Shown here in pieces: positions 29,001-44,000 of a stretch of DNA of 64,000 nt; position 1 is the stretch's first letter; every line of letters starts with the position of its first letter. A program made the position numbers and the translations under genes. The notes under the pieces are model-generated. The model searched no databases. It had not been told where the DNA came from and was given only the letters and a program-made list of their open reading frames with translations. The stretch is from Marthasterias glacialis. Taxonomy: Eukaryota > Echinodermata > Asteroidea > Forcipulatida > Asteriidae. The stretch covers positions 7,710,174 through 7,774,173 of the forward strand of contig OU452223.1 in assembly GCA_911728455.2 (NCBI GenBank), written 5' to 3'.

Positions 29001-32000
29001 AATCCACCCAGACTGCATCCCTTGCAGGACACTGGCGTTAAAATGTGCAAGAAGTAAATTGGAAGAAATTACAAGTCTATGGACATGTATCGTTTGCAAG
29101 TTTTTAACTGCCAATCACAAATAATACACCATCGATTCACCAACATTGCATTATGATGAATAATAAATTACACTATCCACCATTCACACAGAGGAGTCAG
29201 AGGAGGACAGTCTAGGTGACAGTCTGCTCACCATTTTGCACATGTGCATTTCATGCCATGAATATTCAAATCATGGTCAGACCCAAAAAAATGTGGGGTG
29301 GGTTCAAGTGCCAAAAGCACCAAGATGTTCAGGTTGATCCAGATGTTTGTTTGATACGGATATCTCAACTCCAGTAATTTAGGTTGCAATATCGGCGACT
29401 ACGTTAACAAAGCGAAAGTTGTCAATCAAGACCAGAAACAACCTTACTGTGATAAAGGTGCTTCTTTCTTGTCCCTTTTATGTTTTTTGGTATCAATGAT
29501 TAACGAAAATATAAGAAAATACTGTATGTTGCCTTGAAGAAAAACACTAAGTTGTCATACATGCTGTGAGTTCAATTTAATTTTGTTTGGTCTGCCTAAT
29601 TTCATACATATTGCATTAATGTCCTGAACATGGAACAATTTCCCCCTCCCCACAAATAATGTATTTAGTAAGGCAGCCATATTGACAATAATAGAGTTAG
29701 ACAGCTCACATTTTACATTCACCGGCTCATACTGTAATTCACACAGATGGAATGCAAACGTTAATGTCAAGACACCATTAGCATATTCATGTTAATATAT
29801 AAGCCAGCAAACAGTGCTTCTAAGTAGCAGCAATGTTCACAATGGCTGATCGGCAGTCTTAGAGTTCTTGTACAGTTTCATTGTACACAATAACTTGGTA
29901 ATACAAGGTTATTAAGAAAGCGCTACAGTTTAGATCCACATCTGAACGCATATTGGACAAAAAGCTGTAGCACATGTTAATACAGTTAAATGAAAGTAAC
30001 ATACCTGTTGAATATTGGTGTGGACATTAGTTTCTGTATTAAGTGGCATAATAGTCTGAGTGACTAGCATTCCATCAGGAGTAACAAATGTCACTGTCTG
30101 TGTAGGAGCAGCAGCAGGCTGGGGCTGCAACAAAATGATCCAATATAACATTAATTAAGCAAATAGTCAACCCTAACTACTTTATGGACAGTTAGTTTCC
30201 CATCTACAGGACTGATAAAAGCTAACATAATGAAAACCTGGTAAAAGCAAAAGTCAATTAAAAATTAAGGCCAAAATGGTCTTTACCTTAAAAATCTTCT
30301 TGTTGAAAATGTGTTTAAAATAAATAATAAAAAAATAAATCTGCCAAGACCGAGCAATCTTCCATTGTTAGGCAGTTCGTCACACCTGGCAGATGGGATC
30401 AAGCACTGTGTATCTTTACTGTGCCACACTGGGTAAGCCATAGTATTCTTGTGTGTTCAAGTCAACTGCAGATTGCAGCACCCAGTTGTTGCTGCCAGAA
30501 ATAGTAAAACATTTGTTGCAGAACACCTAATTTATGACAGACGCCACTTATCCATCACAATTCAATTAAAATCGTGATTCTAATACAAGTTGATCACCCC
30601 AAACAATACTGAGCCAGAACTGAAAAGGTACATGCACTATTAAGCAGAGCGCTTTTGTCTACCTGCTGTTGGATAACATGTGACTGTGATTGCAGCCGAG
30701 GAGCTGGTTGTAATTGTTGTACCTGAGGTTGTGGTTTCTGTGGTACAACAAACCTGGCTGGATGGGATGCACCACTTACTACAGCTACCTGATTAGGATG
30801 AGGACCTGGGGGTGCTGGTACTCTGAACTGAGGCTGAGCTGGTTGTGGTGGTAGTACTGGCTGTGGATGAACAGGATGCACTGCAGCTGGATTCATATCC
30901 CATGTCTACAAGTAAATTAGCCATACCAATCAACTACTACATCTTCATTCTTCAAGGCAAAATGGAGACTGAAAGATTAAATACTGAGCATCTGACAGCA
31001 TTGGTAACGAACAGAATGAAGGGTTAGGCAGATGTAAGTTCCCTCCCACCACTCTGGTGTAAAACAACACATTTTTGTCATATATTGTTGCTTAATTTTC
31101 ATCAAGGTGTACCCTATAATTACGTTGCAGAAAAATTTCTGAAAATAAAAAAACAGTAAAGCCATGTAACATTGAAGGACAAAACTAAATTGAAAGAGTT
31201 CCATTTGAACCAACCTGTGGATCTTGTTCCTGCATCATATGCATTCCATCAGAGGGCACAATATGAGGAGGTACATGTGGGTGATGTAGAAGATGATCTT
31301 GAGGTAAGCCCATGCCATGCTGCTGTGGTGTCATGTCTGGATGCATGTCTTCATACATAGGTTGACCTCCGTGTAATGGTAGAGGCATTCCAATCTCATC
31401 CACTGGCAGCATTCCCTGAGGATGTGGCATCATCTCATGATATCCTGGGTTATTGGGATCCATGGGATGTGGATATAGTCCTTCAGGGGGAATGTCACTA
31501 TGTTCCATTGGTATTCCCTGATCAGGGTGCAACATGTGCATCAAAGGGTGATTTGGATCACCATCAAATGGTGGTGGGATTGTGAAACCATTTGCATCTA
31601 CAAAATGAATGTGACCTTCCTCATCTATAAAGTGTGGATGTTGTCTAAGAAATTCCTCTTCCTGTTTCTTACGCAACTCTTCTTCCATGTCAGCTTGCTC
31701 TACTTGCTTTTCAAACAGCTGTCTCCTTTCTTTTTTGGAAAGGGCCAATTTCTCCATCTTGGCATGCTTACCCCCAGTTCCTTCAACTACAGATTCCACT
31801 TCTTTCTTCCATGGTTTTCTTAGCTTAGGTAGTGTAGCTTTTGGAGTGTCTGGATCATTTTTCTCATTGGCTTGACTTGATTGTTTGTCATCTTTTTCTT
31901 TGCTTAATGATCTGCTACGCCTTTTCCTGTCTTCTCGTCGATCCCAGCTTCTCCTTCTTTCCCTTTCCCTATCATGATAACGGTCTGATTCACGACTCCG

Positions 32001-35000
32001 TCCTCTTCGACTGTCTCTATTACGATCTCTATCTCGGTCCCTATCACGATCCCTATCACGGTATCTATCTCTGTCTCTGTCACGATCTCTATCCCGTCCA
32101 TACCGTCTGTCTTTCTCATAGCCCCTGTCACGCTCTCGATCACGTTCTCTTTCCGAGTAATCACGTTCACGCTCACGATCTCTGTTCTTAGGTATTCGAT
32201 AAATTTCCTGCAAAATAAAGAAATACACTTATGACAAAGGGCGACACCAAGGTTTATAAAAGTGGTTGCAATACACTAAGCTGAAATAAACAAATAGTCA
32301 AAACCATACAGTCAATTGGTCATTCCCTGGTCATCAACCTTTTGCTGATTTTACTTAGTTTTGACTTTTAAAATAAAAATTTTTAAACTGGAATGAAGCT
32401 GTGGCAAGGTAAGACTCAAATAGTAGGCCTATTCCAGGGATGAGATTGTAAGAAACCCCCCCCCCCCAAAAAAAAACATTTGAAGTTCACAATAATTGTG
32501 ATTACATGACTGCGCACCAGAGATGGCACCAAGTTATTTTTTGCAAGTCCAAGTCAAGTCAAAAGTCATTTGGTCACAAGTCAAATCAGAAATCAGAAGT
32601 CATTTGGTCCAAACACAAGGCAAGTCACAAGTCTCTTTGTCCAAGTACAAGTCAAGTCACACAATGCCAGGCGTCAACTTAATGTACGAGTTGCAAGTTT
32701 TGGACTATTGAACTTGACTTTCTTGATTTGTAATCTTATACTTTATCATGTGTACTATTTCAGGAAGTGCCTCTTTTTTCTTCTTTTTTTTCAGAGATTT
32801 TTGAACTAGATAAATCATATATCAGTATTATTTGAAATGTGCTGATAAATAGTCTTAGTTATCAAGTCATTTTACAAGTTTTTTTTATATGTTATCACTT
32901 TAATGAACTATTAGAGTTCACTAACAGAGAACATATTGCTCTAATTCTATCACAAAGACTCCCAACCCATTTATTGTAACCATGTTTTTGTGTGTCGCTC
33001 GGAGTGAATGTCAGTGACTGTGTGTATTGTGTACATCATGATTGCAATCATTTTGTTTTGCGACCCTTTATTCCTACCATTTATTAACACATTATACTTT
33101 GACTGTTTTTTTTTTTTGGTTTTTTTTTTAATGCGATTCGCCCATCACAAGGCCCAAAAGGCCACTCGAGGCGTGGGCCACTTTTTAACGGGATAGAAAC
33201 CTGCCCCAATGCGCAGAAATAAAGCATGGCGAGATTAAACGCAAGTCTCGTCACAGCACAGCTAAAAACAGGGAGGGGTAAATGAATCTGTTGCGAGACA
33301 AACATAACTGAAGCAATTATAAGTTATAAGTGTCTTGCTCAAGGACACAAGTTTTATGTTTTTAAAAGAAAAACATGCACAAGTCATATTTTTCAAAATA
33401 AAACATCCAAGACAATCGAAACTGAAAATTGAAGTTGGATTTTCATAATTACAAGGTCTGATTTCCGACAAAAGTCTGAAGAATCTCATCTCTAGTAATC
33501 ATACCGAGATAACATGGTAAGAGCTTCTGACATTATCTCCATTTAGAAATTGTCCAAATAGCAAATGTTGTAAAACATTCATGTTTTATTTCATGATGTA
33601 AATCCTGCACTTAAGTATTAACAATTACATTCATACATTCCCAAACTTTTTTGAATGACTACCTCCAACAATTCTTATGGTTATAAACTGCATTGAAAGC
33701 TTCTGAAACTTCGGGTCAAAAAAAACTATATATAAAGCCCACCTTGAGTGAGCTCCATGTTTCTAGGAGCTTCCCAGCCATGGCAGCTATTCCTGATGCT
33801 TTATCACTCTTTACATCTACTTCAGCAACATCCAAGTCTGATCCCAGATCTGGCTTGCCACTACCTGTGGCCTTCTCCAAGTCGTCTATCTTGAGATCTG
33901 GTTTACATGTATCTGTTACAAGCTCTCCTTCTTCAAGGCTATTTGGCTTCATTTGATGTTCACTTGAGGTATTAAGAGAATCAGTAACTTTTACAGGTTG
34001 ACAGGCTGTTTGCAATACATCTTCAGTTTCCAAGGTGCTGGAGTCCTCTATGGTTGGTTTAGACTCGGGTTTTACTGTTGATATTGTCAAGACAGATTCT
34101 GGTTGTGTGGCTGATGTAAATGCAGCCATTGTGGACTCAATTGGTGATTCACTTTCATTTTTAGTAAGTACTGTCTCATCTTTTATTTTATCCGACTCAC
34201 ATGACTGACTGACAATTTCTGACTGTGTTGCACATAAAGAGTCAGCAGTCACTGTTGATTCAACATCAGTTTGTTGCTGACAATCACTTTGAGCATGAGG
34301 AGTACTGCTATCTACTTGGATTTTCTGATCCATCCTTTCATCAACCATACAGGTCTTGTCATAACTTTTTGGTGATATACAAGCACTTTCACTTTTAATT
34401 CTTTCCAAGTCTCCATCACTTTCAGAGTAGTCAGTCAATTTGGTCAGATCATTTGGGGTACTGTGACTTGTCATGGGGACTGACACAGGTGTTGCACAAC
34501 GAGAAGGCGTCTCACTTGCACTTGAATCATCAACTTCCATCTCTAGTTTGGGGATGTTCTTCACCTTAGACCATCGCTCTACCATTGCAAAAATCTTGCT
34601 GTCTTCCAAGGCATTCTTATGTGGAATGGGTAACTTCACAAGGGTATTCAGAATCTAAAAATTAACAAAAATAATCAAATACATTTTTCAGTCAAGTTAA
34701 ATGTTCTAAACCTTTTAGTGTTGTTAAAATCTCGTTCAAGACTGTAAGTGGATCATAAAAAACAAAAGCACAAAAAAATAATCCGTGTACGAATAATAAT
34801 GGGAGTGGAGCTCCGGTATGCTGAAACTCTTGATAGGTGTTCTAGTAACTAAAACTAACGGCACGCACCCCAACGTATATTTACAATTTCCGCATAATGC
34901 ACTATTAGGTTTTGCCGTTCAATGGTTCTTGCCTGTATTGCAGCATGCAAAGTCGCGAGGTTACGAAGACTACCATCCCGTTTATGCATTCGCAATACAC

Positions 35001-38000
35001 GTTACACAAAATATTCAAAATGGACACACATTTGTGACCGCCTTCTAAAAAACAAGAAGCGGAAATTAAAAAAAAAATTTGCAACATTCAATGAAAAAGC
35101 AGATTTCTGCTTTAAATCAGAGATTTCACAGGCCTGCTTGTTATAACAAACACAGCTACAAAGAGCTTTCGGTTACATAAAGGAAATCATCAAGTCCTAA
35201 TTGTAGTGCTTACATTGCTATGGGATCAAATACGATTTTAAAGAGGCCAATTTGCCAACAGTCAACGGTATAACAAAGAGTTTTTCAGCTAAATAGTGTC
35301 TAACCACACAGTCCTAGCTATGTTGTCTCCAGATGGTAAACACAAAGAATGTACTTTGGAAACTTTCCTAACTGCGTGGCAAGCTTGTGAATATGCTTGC
35401 CATCATCAAAGTCATTTACGTCAATATGGCGTATTTGTCAATTGATAATCTGACTGGTGCTGTGAGGTTCCAGTGCGAGGTGGCTTCATAAGTTTCTGTG
35501 GTAGCACATCTAGTGTCCCAGTTGGGTAATTCATGTAAGCACCTCGTCCCAATTTTCATTCTGCGTTCAACTAGTGTCAGCAGATGATCAGGATTGTGAA
35601 CTGACAGATGTTGTCATGAGGTGCCAAGGTAAATCAGTTTGTCCATCGGACCTTGTAATAACCAGAGTCAACTGTAAATTAAACTTCTAAAGATGTGGAC
35701 TACATACCTCCATTTTTAGTTCTAGTTCTGGTTTATCACTTATGTCTACCATCCAGCTCCACAGTAACTTCAGTCCATGATGTGTCAGGAAATGCTTCAA
35801 ACAGGTTTCATCTACAGTGTCCTGCATATACACATATTAATATCAACATTACATGTTACAACACACCATTACAAACAGAGATTGGTAAAAATATGTAGCC
35901 TCATTTGCATACTGATCACATGCCCCTCTCATAATAGTTTGCCCATACAGGTAGAAATATACAGTGATCTTCATCATTTTTTAGACTGGAAGAAGCTAGA
36001 TTTCAAGCTAATGTGATTGATTTCAACCTGTCTCAAGCTTTTTCAGTCCCAAGGGGGGTCTCATCTCTGCAAAGCATCATTTTTTGAATAACATTTTCAA
36101 GTTTGTTGGCTTGGGCTTTGAAGCAAAAAAATTCAATCAGAAAACATGCAGATTGTGAAAGTGCATAGTGTAATTAAGTGAAAATCTTCAACTTTCTGTA
36201 GCACACTACTTTGGTAGTCACTGGACTACCAATCTTTAAGACTGATTATTTTCATTTGGTCACATTCAGCTCTGCAATTTCAATTTTTTTCTTTTCTTGT
36301 AACCTGAATACAGTCGACTCTCGTTAATACGAGCTCGGATGTTACGAGGTTCCGGTTTATACGAGGTATTTTGCCGGTCCCGAACTGCCCCGTGCGTGTT
36401 TTAATGAATTTAAATACGCATGATACGAGCACGGTCCATACGAGAACACGGTTAATACGAGGTATTCTTGCCACCCGAAACGAGCAAATATATTGTTTGT
36501 CTTACTTTTATAGCAACTTTGGGGAATGAATTGTTGGGCATCGATAGTTTACCTTCATTGAGGTGAAAAATTTACTTCCCAGCCTTTCATAACATGTGCT
36601 ACCGCTCCGTTGATCATGATCAATAGAGGTGCTATTTGAGCACTGGCAATGGTACCAGTCTATCGAATGGTAGTACAACGCAGATGAGAGGTGGACACCA
36701 GACCGTTTATTGTTCGCTGGTATCCCGCTTTAGCAATGAGCTATCTCGCATTACTGTGACCTTACTAAGGTGTGAAAACCAATGAAAACCAACATTCAAC
36801 TTGTCATGTTGGCCGTTGCGACCGAAACTTGGCTGCCAAGAACGGCACGTTGAAGTCATATGCGCTCTTTTTTCAGTCATGAAAAATGTAAATTGTTTTC
36901 ATAAATTGACTTTCGAAATAAATTAATTAAATCAAAACAGTTTTATTTGCCCAAAATGTTGTATGTTTGCATGTTACATGTACATGTATAATAGTGATCA
37001 CAGTTATGCAGTGTCCATTGTACAGTACGGGTGCATTTATACACGTGCGTCCATTATGTCATGCACTGTGCATTGTTAATACCGCGCTCGGATAATACGA
37101 GGTTCGGTTAATACGAGAAAAACGGGCCAGTCCGGCGGACCTCGTATTAACGAGAGTCGACTGTATAGGGTACAAGAATTTAGTCCATTTTGGTGAGTTG
37201 AATTTCTTGAACATTGATTTCTAATATTAATTTACATTCATTCGTCAACTGAGCTGTCTTGTGGCTACCAGTGCACTATATCAGACATGTAGGAAATTTT
37301 TATATCTGTCGGCACAGTTGCAGTAAAAACAAAAAAATCCTAACTCAAACTTCTTTACAGGCAGCCACAGAAATGTTATCTTGTCTCACAGAACATTGGT
37401 TTTTCTTTGGGTCATGTGTTAGCTTGTGAAGTCCGCCATTTGTAGGATGATAAGATAAACAATCACCGCTCGAAAAATTTATGTCAAAGAAAGTTGGTAA
37501 TTTTGCTGCCATGTGAAAGGGGTGAATGCCCCTGTGTGTTATACAGTGTAGTGCGCATTGCAGGTGGCGTGATGTTTACACACTGACCATAATTTTTTCT
37601 GTGCAGTTTGACTCCCAAAATGGTGAGCGTGACAGACAGTAGCCCCGTGTGATATTAGTTAGAGTGGTGGTGTTCATGTAACTTGTACCAATCAAAATAC
37701 AAAATCTTGTTTAAGTTTTACTTATAACACTGTTGAACAGAACAAGGAACCGACATAATATTCAAAAGTACTAAGGGCTGTTAAGGTAATGGTCAAAGGA
37801 GAAGAAACTTCATGTACAACCCTGGCGTCTTTTAGGAATCTGCCAGACGAAAATTTGTTCATGTTATGTGTAGGAATTTGACAGCCAATAAGAAAGTATG
37901 TGACTGAAAATAATCCTGCAAGAAGTCTTGGTACCGGTTGATAAAATCCAGGTGGCTGCAGTAAACATGTGAACATATCATATATAAGTGTGGTGCTCTG

Positions 38001-41000
38001 TGGCAACGTGTTTGGCCTTAAATCAGTGTAAACAAGACGTAGAAAGTTTTGCTTTATCATATGCAGCTCATGCCATCACAGTTGCGTCTAAATGTGATGC
38101 AGTAGCAAACAACAAATTCTGAGCAAATTCAAATGGTGCAATAAAAAATAAAAAACAAGCTCAAATTACATTTGGTGTAAGGGACAGGATATTACCTCTA
38201 AAATTTTGAGCAGTTGTAGTCTGAGTGGGGTTGTTTCTGCAAGTACCATGTGCCGAGCAAGGTTAAGAGTCTGGTCATTCGTCTTCAAGCCTTTACCATC
38301 AAGCTCAATACATAACTGCTCAATCTCATCATCCAACTACAAACAAAAACAAATCAATTCAAAGACAGAGTTAAATACTGGGTTTTCAAATTCTGTAAAA
38401 ATGCATCCTACAACTTCCAAAGTTAACCAGTTGGCGCCGGTTGTCATGTACGCGGAAATATTGTCTGAGCCTGCAGGCGACGTTTAAACACGCCATTGTG
38501 TAAAATCGGAATACCGCAACAAAGCGCCTGAATACCGCTACTGAGCGCCTGCAAGGTCACCTGGTCATTCCACTACTGAGCGCCTGCAAGGTCACCTGGT
38601 CATTCCACTATTGAGCGCCTGCAAGGTCACCTGGTCATTCCACTACTGAGCGTCTGCAAGGTCACCTGGTCATTCCACTACTGAGCGCCTGCAAGGTCAC
38701 CTGGTCATTCCACTACTAAGCGCCTGCAAGGTCACCTGGTCATTCCACTACTGAGCGCCTGCAAGGTCACCTGGTCATTCCACTATTGAGCGCCTGCAAG
38801 GTCACCTGGTCATTCCACTACTGAGCGCCTGCAAGGTCACCTGGTCATTCCACTACTGAGCGCCTGCAAGGTCACCTGGTCATTCCACTACTGAGCGCCT
38901 GCAAGGTCACCTGGTCATTCCACTACTGAGCGCCTGCAAGGTCACCTGGTCATTCCACTACTGAGCGCCTGCAAGGTCACCTGGTCATTCCACTACTGAG
39001 CGCCTGCAAGGTCACCTGGTCATTCCACTATTGAGCGCCTGCAAGGTCACCTGGTCATTCCACTACTGAGCGCCTGCAAGGTCACCTGGTCAATCCACTA
39101 CTGAGCGCCTGCAAGGTCACCTGGTCATTCCACTACTGAGCGCCTGCAAGGTCACCTGGTCATTCCACTACTGAGCGCCTGCAAGGTCACCTGGTCATTC
39201 CACTACTGAGCGCCTGCAAGGTCACCTGGTCATTCCACTACTGAGCGCCTGCAAGGTCACCTGGTCATTCCACTACTGAGCGCGTGCAAGGTCACCTGGT
39301 CATTCCACTACTGAGCGCCTGCAAGGTCACCTGGTCATTCCACTATTGAGCGCCTGCAAGGTCACCTGGTCATTCCACTACTGAGCGCCTGCAAGGTCAC
39401 CTGGTCATTCCACTACTGAGCGCCTGCATACGACGTCTAATGCTTCGTTACCACCTACAAATATTTCACCATTTTTTGACCATTTATGCAGGAGTTTTTG
39501 TGTAATCCCTGATTCCAGACCTTTGTCCTTTTGTTCAAAGAAGAGGATTACCACGCACTAATAATTCATTCGTATTTCGGCTCAATGGAGCTAAGTCGTA
39601 GTGAACCAGGGATCAAGCCTTGATTCAGGGTTTAGTACCAATCCACGGCTATTGACGGTACTCTAATTAACATTTTCTCCATGGAGAAAAAAAACTCCCA
39701 GTACTATAAAGATAATCTTTGTTCTCTTGGCTTTGTCAAGTCAAAATTTCTTTGTGTCAGCGGTACTCTCAAAGAAAAAATGATTCGAGCATTTCTGAGA
39801 AAATAATCCCGTCAGGCTGCACGAGATAAAATGGAAGATTTCTGGCAGCAACTGGTTAACAGAATATCTGATCTGCAAGAAATTAGCAGTTTGAAAGATA
39901 TCAACTAAAAGAAAAAATGGCAACATGATAATTACTCCATGATCGTAAATAAATCTCAGAGTAAATGTTTTTTTAGGACAACTTCTTCCCTTCTTATGTT
40001 TCAAATTATCAATTATAAGTCTCATTGAATAATAATCCCACTGTGTGTGCAGACCATTGGGCAATGTCTGATTTGAACTTAGGGTATAGCTGCTGGCTTC
40101 AACAGGTTAGGGATTTGAAGTAGCTACATGTACACCCACAGCCTTTCAAATGTGTCTTCTTTCTATGTTACCCAAAGCAAACTCAGCAAAATAAGAGTGG
40201 AGTCAATATGGAGTCTTTAAACAACTTACAGAGGCATCTTCAAAGCTTTCTTTTCGCCTACGTTCTGCCGTTTCTTTCCTCTTAGTTGACAAGTCTTTGC
40301 CCAATGCTGCTTTAGACTGTCTCTTCTGCTTGCCAATGAAACCTCGACAATTAGCTGCACCACACAAACACTTCTGAGCTTCCTCACTGTGTTAATTGGT
40401 CAAAAAATAAAAATAAAACATGTTACAGTATGCAGTCTTTTCTACAGTATATATCGGTCATTATCCAATACACATTGTTTGATGCACACGCGAAAAACAT
40501 CCAGACATACACATAAAATTTGTGCAACAGTTTGGGCTTAACAAGCCAACAAAAATTAATTCCAGAGATTATTGGTTGCAGAGAGGAGACCCTACATCAT
40601 GAATGAATTAGTTCGTACAGGTTGAATTCAATCAACGATGCTTGAAATCTGACTTTTCACCTGTTTGAAAAAAGGGGAAGGTCGCAGAGTATTAGTTAAA
40701 TCCTCAAAACTTTTAAGTTTTTAATTTTTAAATACCCTTTTTCAGAATGCTGATTCAGGTACTGGCAATGGCAACATTATTCCACAGGTGTCATGTGTTG
40801 TTTAATGCACATACAACCAACCAAGACATTAATTTCAGGAAAGAGAAGGGTATTGCTGCAATGTTTCTGGAATGGTTTGGCAGCAACTAGTGAGCACATG
40901 CCCAACTGACGAGACAATGCCTTGTTTCAATATGCTACCATTCCTTTACAATTCTAGTTTTCAAAATGCCAGCTTGTACCCTTTAGCAATAGACCCCTTG

Positions 41001-44000
41001 CATATAACTTCACAAGCTACAACAGCGCTCTCATTATTGGCTGAGAGCTGTGTGTGGTGTGTTTGACCTCAGGGATGGCAGACTATGTAAGCAGTATATT
41101 TTAACTACATAAATCCACTCTCTAATCATATTATCCTTACCCATATTGTTCAAACTGGTAGTCAAATGTTAACTCTGTTCCTGCAGGGATAAATTTCTTG
41201 GTGAAGAACCCAACCCGAATCTGACCATTGACAGTCCACTACAAGAAAAAAATCAGTTTAGACACATTTCTGTCAATTTGGAAGCACTACACTTTTTATA
41301 GAGAATTAAATCTGACTCCGAAAAATCTAAATGCATCAACTATTGAGAAAACTAGCACAAAATCCCTCTTTATTCTGCATGACAGGGCCTTTTCTAGGCT
41401 GTAAGGTGCCAAGAACAATGGAAAAAATCAAGGCAGCCATTCGGTCTATCAAAATCATGTTCACCTCACTTCACACAGAATATTCCGAACAGGTTGTCAC
41501 GTCATCCACACCCAAACACAGACAACACAAATGTGTGTTTACAAGGTCCCCAATCGTGTGTCCTTAAAAATTGTGTGTTCACAGAAATATTTTTCAAGCC
41601 AGCAATCCGGCGATGTTGAAACATGCAATTGCGTAAAAATCAGAATACCAGAACAAAGTTATGGTTTCCAAACATACAAAGAGAAAACATGGTCTTGAAT
41701 ATTTCACATATTTTTGGCTACTGTGCGATGGTTTTTGTGTAATCCCTGATTTCAGACTATCGTCCTGTTGTTCCAAGAGGATTAAGAGACATGGAGAGGT
41801 TTCCATCATTGTTTATTCATTGTATTTGGGCTCAATGGAGGTAAGTCACAGTGAACCAGGGATCCAGCCATGGTTCTGGGTTTTACACCAACCCTATGCC
41901 TGGCTCATGGCCAAGATTTTGCAATTCATGGTACATGAGAAATTGAAATTTCTTCGTGCCAGTGGGACTCTAAAACAGGACATCCATAGTGAAGTGTAAA
42001 AGAAAAGTGTAATTTAATGTCAAATAAAATCATACCTTCTGGGTTTCACAGTTGGGATCACAGCTGTGGTTGATAAACCTTGACTTGTTGCCTTTCTTTG
42101 TAGCATCAATTATCTATGTTGTTAAGTAAAGTTAAGCAAGAATAAAACATGTAATATTTATTTTTTTAAGCACCTGAAGGTTCACAGTATGACTTTGTCA
42201 CATTCATTTAATGAACAATAAATTATTGATTGAGTTATGCTTTATTAAAAACTCAGCTTAAATGTTATAAATTTAGTAAAATAAAGCCTGCGCGTTGTGT
42301 ATTTTTTCTTGAACAACCTACAATTTTTGAGGAACTGTGCTTTGCCAACCATGCTGTTTGCTGCTTTCGCATGCGCATCAGTGACGACAATGCTGTATAC
42401 GGCCTAGTTATTGGCGCACCAGCAATGATGCAAGTTACAATTTCAGGGGAAAAACATTTTTCCCGAGCAAGGAGTTTTTGTATGCTATCAGGTAATGCCC
42501 TGGTATATGTCACCAACAGATGGCCTAGCAAACATACAATACAAATACAATGCCCATACAAACAAAAACTAATGATATCCAGGCGGTTTTACTCTGCATA
42601 ATTCAATAAAATAGCGATGATAAAATAATATATCGCAATTTTTTCTTGCGACATACAGCGATGGGCAATTTGGATTTTGGCACAAGCTTAATTCAGTTCA
42701 CCAATTGTTTTTCCTTTCCCCAAATGTGTTACATTTACAGATTGAAATAAAAATTTATTTGATTAGTTAATTATTAGTTTTGATAGGATTTTCTTTTGCA
42801 GAACTACTGAAGAGACAAGTGTATATTTTCACCACAAATTCTTACCTGGTAACCGTTTTAATAATTGATAAAACAAATAACTATTTTTTCAAATTGAAGC
42901 AACGATCAGTGTTATAATGGAAAATAAAGTGCCTTCTTACCTCATCTGCCCTTAGAGCCATGAAATAGAAATGCTGGTTTTTATCCTTGTTGTAAAGTTT
43001 TACACGAGACTTGAACTCCGAATAGTTCAGCACTTCTCCACAGTATTCCATTACAAACTCATGCCTATTGCAAAAACCAGTTGAAATCAAACTTAACTTT
43101 TTGATTGATGAACCTAAAATATTCAAACTGTTAAGATGCGTCTGGAGTAAAATTGATCACAGTCAATATATAACAGACATCTGAAGTTAATGACTGTACT
43201 ATACAATTAAATAACCCAACACATCGAATTTGTATAATCTGTGTATTATCTTAGCACTTATATACATAAACATAAAATGCTTCAGAACAAAACTTATTTG
43301 TAGGATTATTCGGCCCAAAACAAGAGAGAAAAACAATCCAGAGCACCGTTAATTGTAATTGACATTCGTTGTCTACCAATGCACTCATGGAATGCTTGCA
43401 TGTTATGTAACATAACATCTTTGTTTCTACACTGAAGCCAAGATTATCATCTCTTATTAAAACCAATCACTTCTTACTTACGCTTTGAAATCTGTTTTAG
43501 ACTTGAGACCATGTCCCTTATTCTCAGCATAAAAAACACCCACATCAGCATACTTTCTCTGTTAATTCAAGCAAACATAATTGCATATAAATCATTGGTA
43601 GCTTTTGTTTCACCACACAAAAACCCATTAACTACATGTACTTCATTCAGTCATTTTGGCATTCATCCTTGTGCAAAGATTAAGATTTTTTTAAGGAGAG
43701 CGACAAAAGTTCTTGGTTACCGATGAGTGACCTGGTTTAAAATTGCCAATAGGGGAGCATTGGCTACACAGAAAGAGAAAATGTTCGATTCTGCTGTAGT
43801 AGAGATGCTGCAGTAATATGAGACTTAACTATATGGAGACATTCTTAGTTCCAAAATGTACATTATACTTTTTGTAAATTATGAAGGAATGCAGGCAAGT
43901 AGCGTCCTATGAAAAGCTCTATGGTTGTATCGTATACTTGGGGTGTGATCCCTGGCTACAAGGCAGTTTCAGGTTGTGTGGCTTCTGACTGGCACCTCCC

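Noticed and set aside
38538-39427. CRISPR-like array
   Set aside because: Units are directly adjacent with no unique spacers, and the setting is an animal intron, so it is a minisatellite.
41661-41999. 112-residue plus-strand frame
   Set aside because: It falls within a dispersed repeat present three times; the other copies do not keep the frame open.
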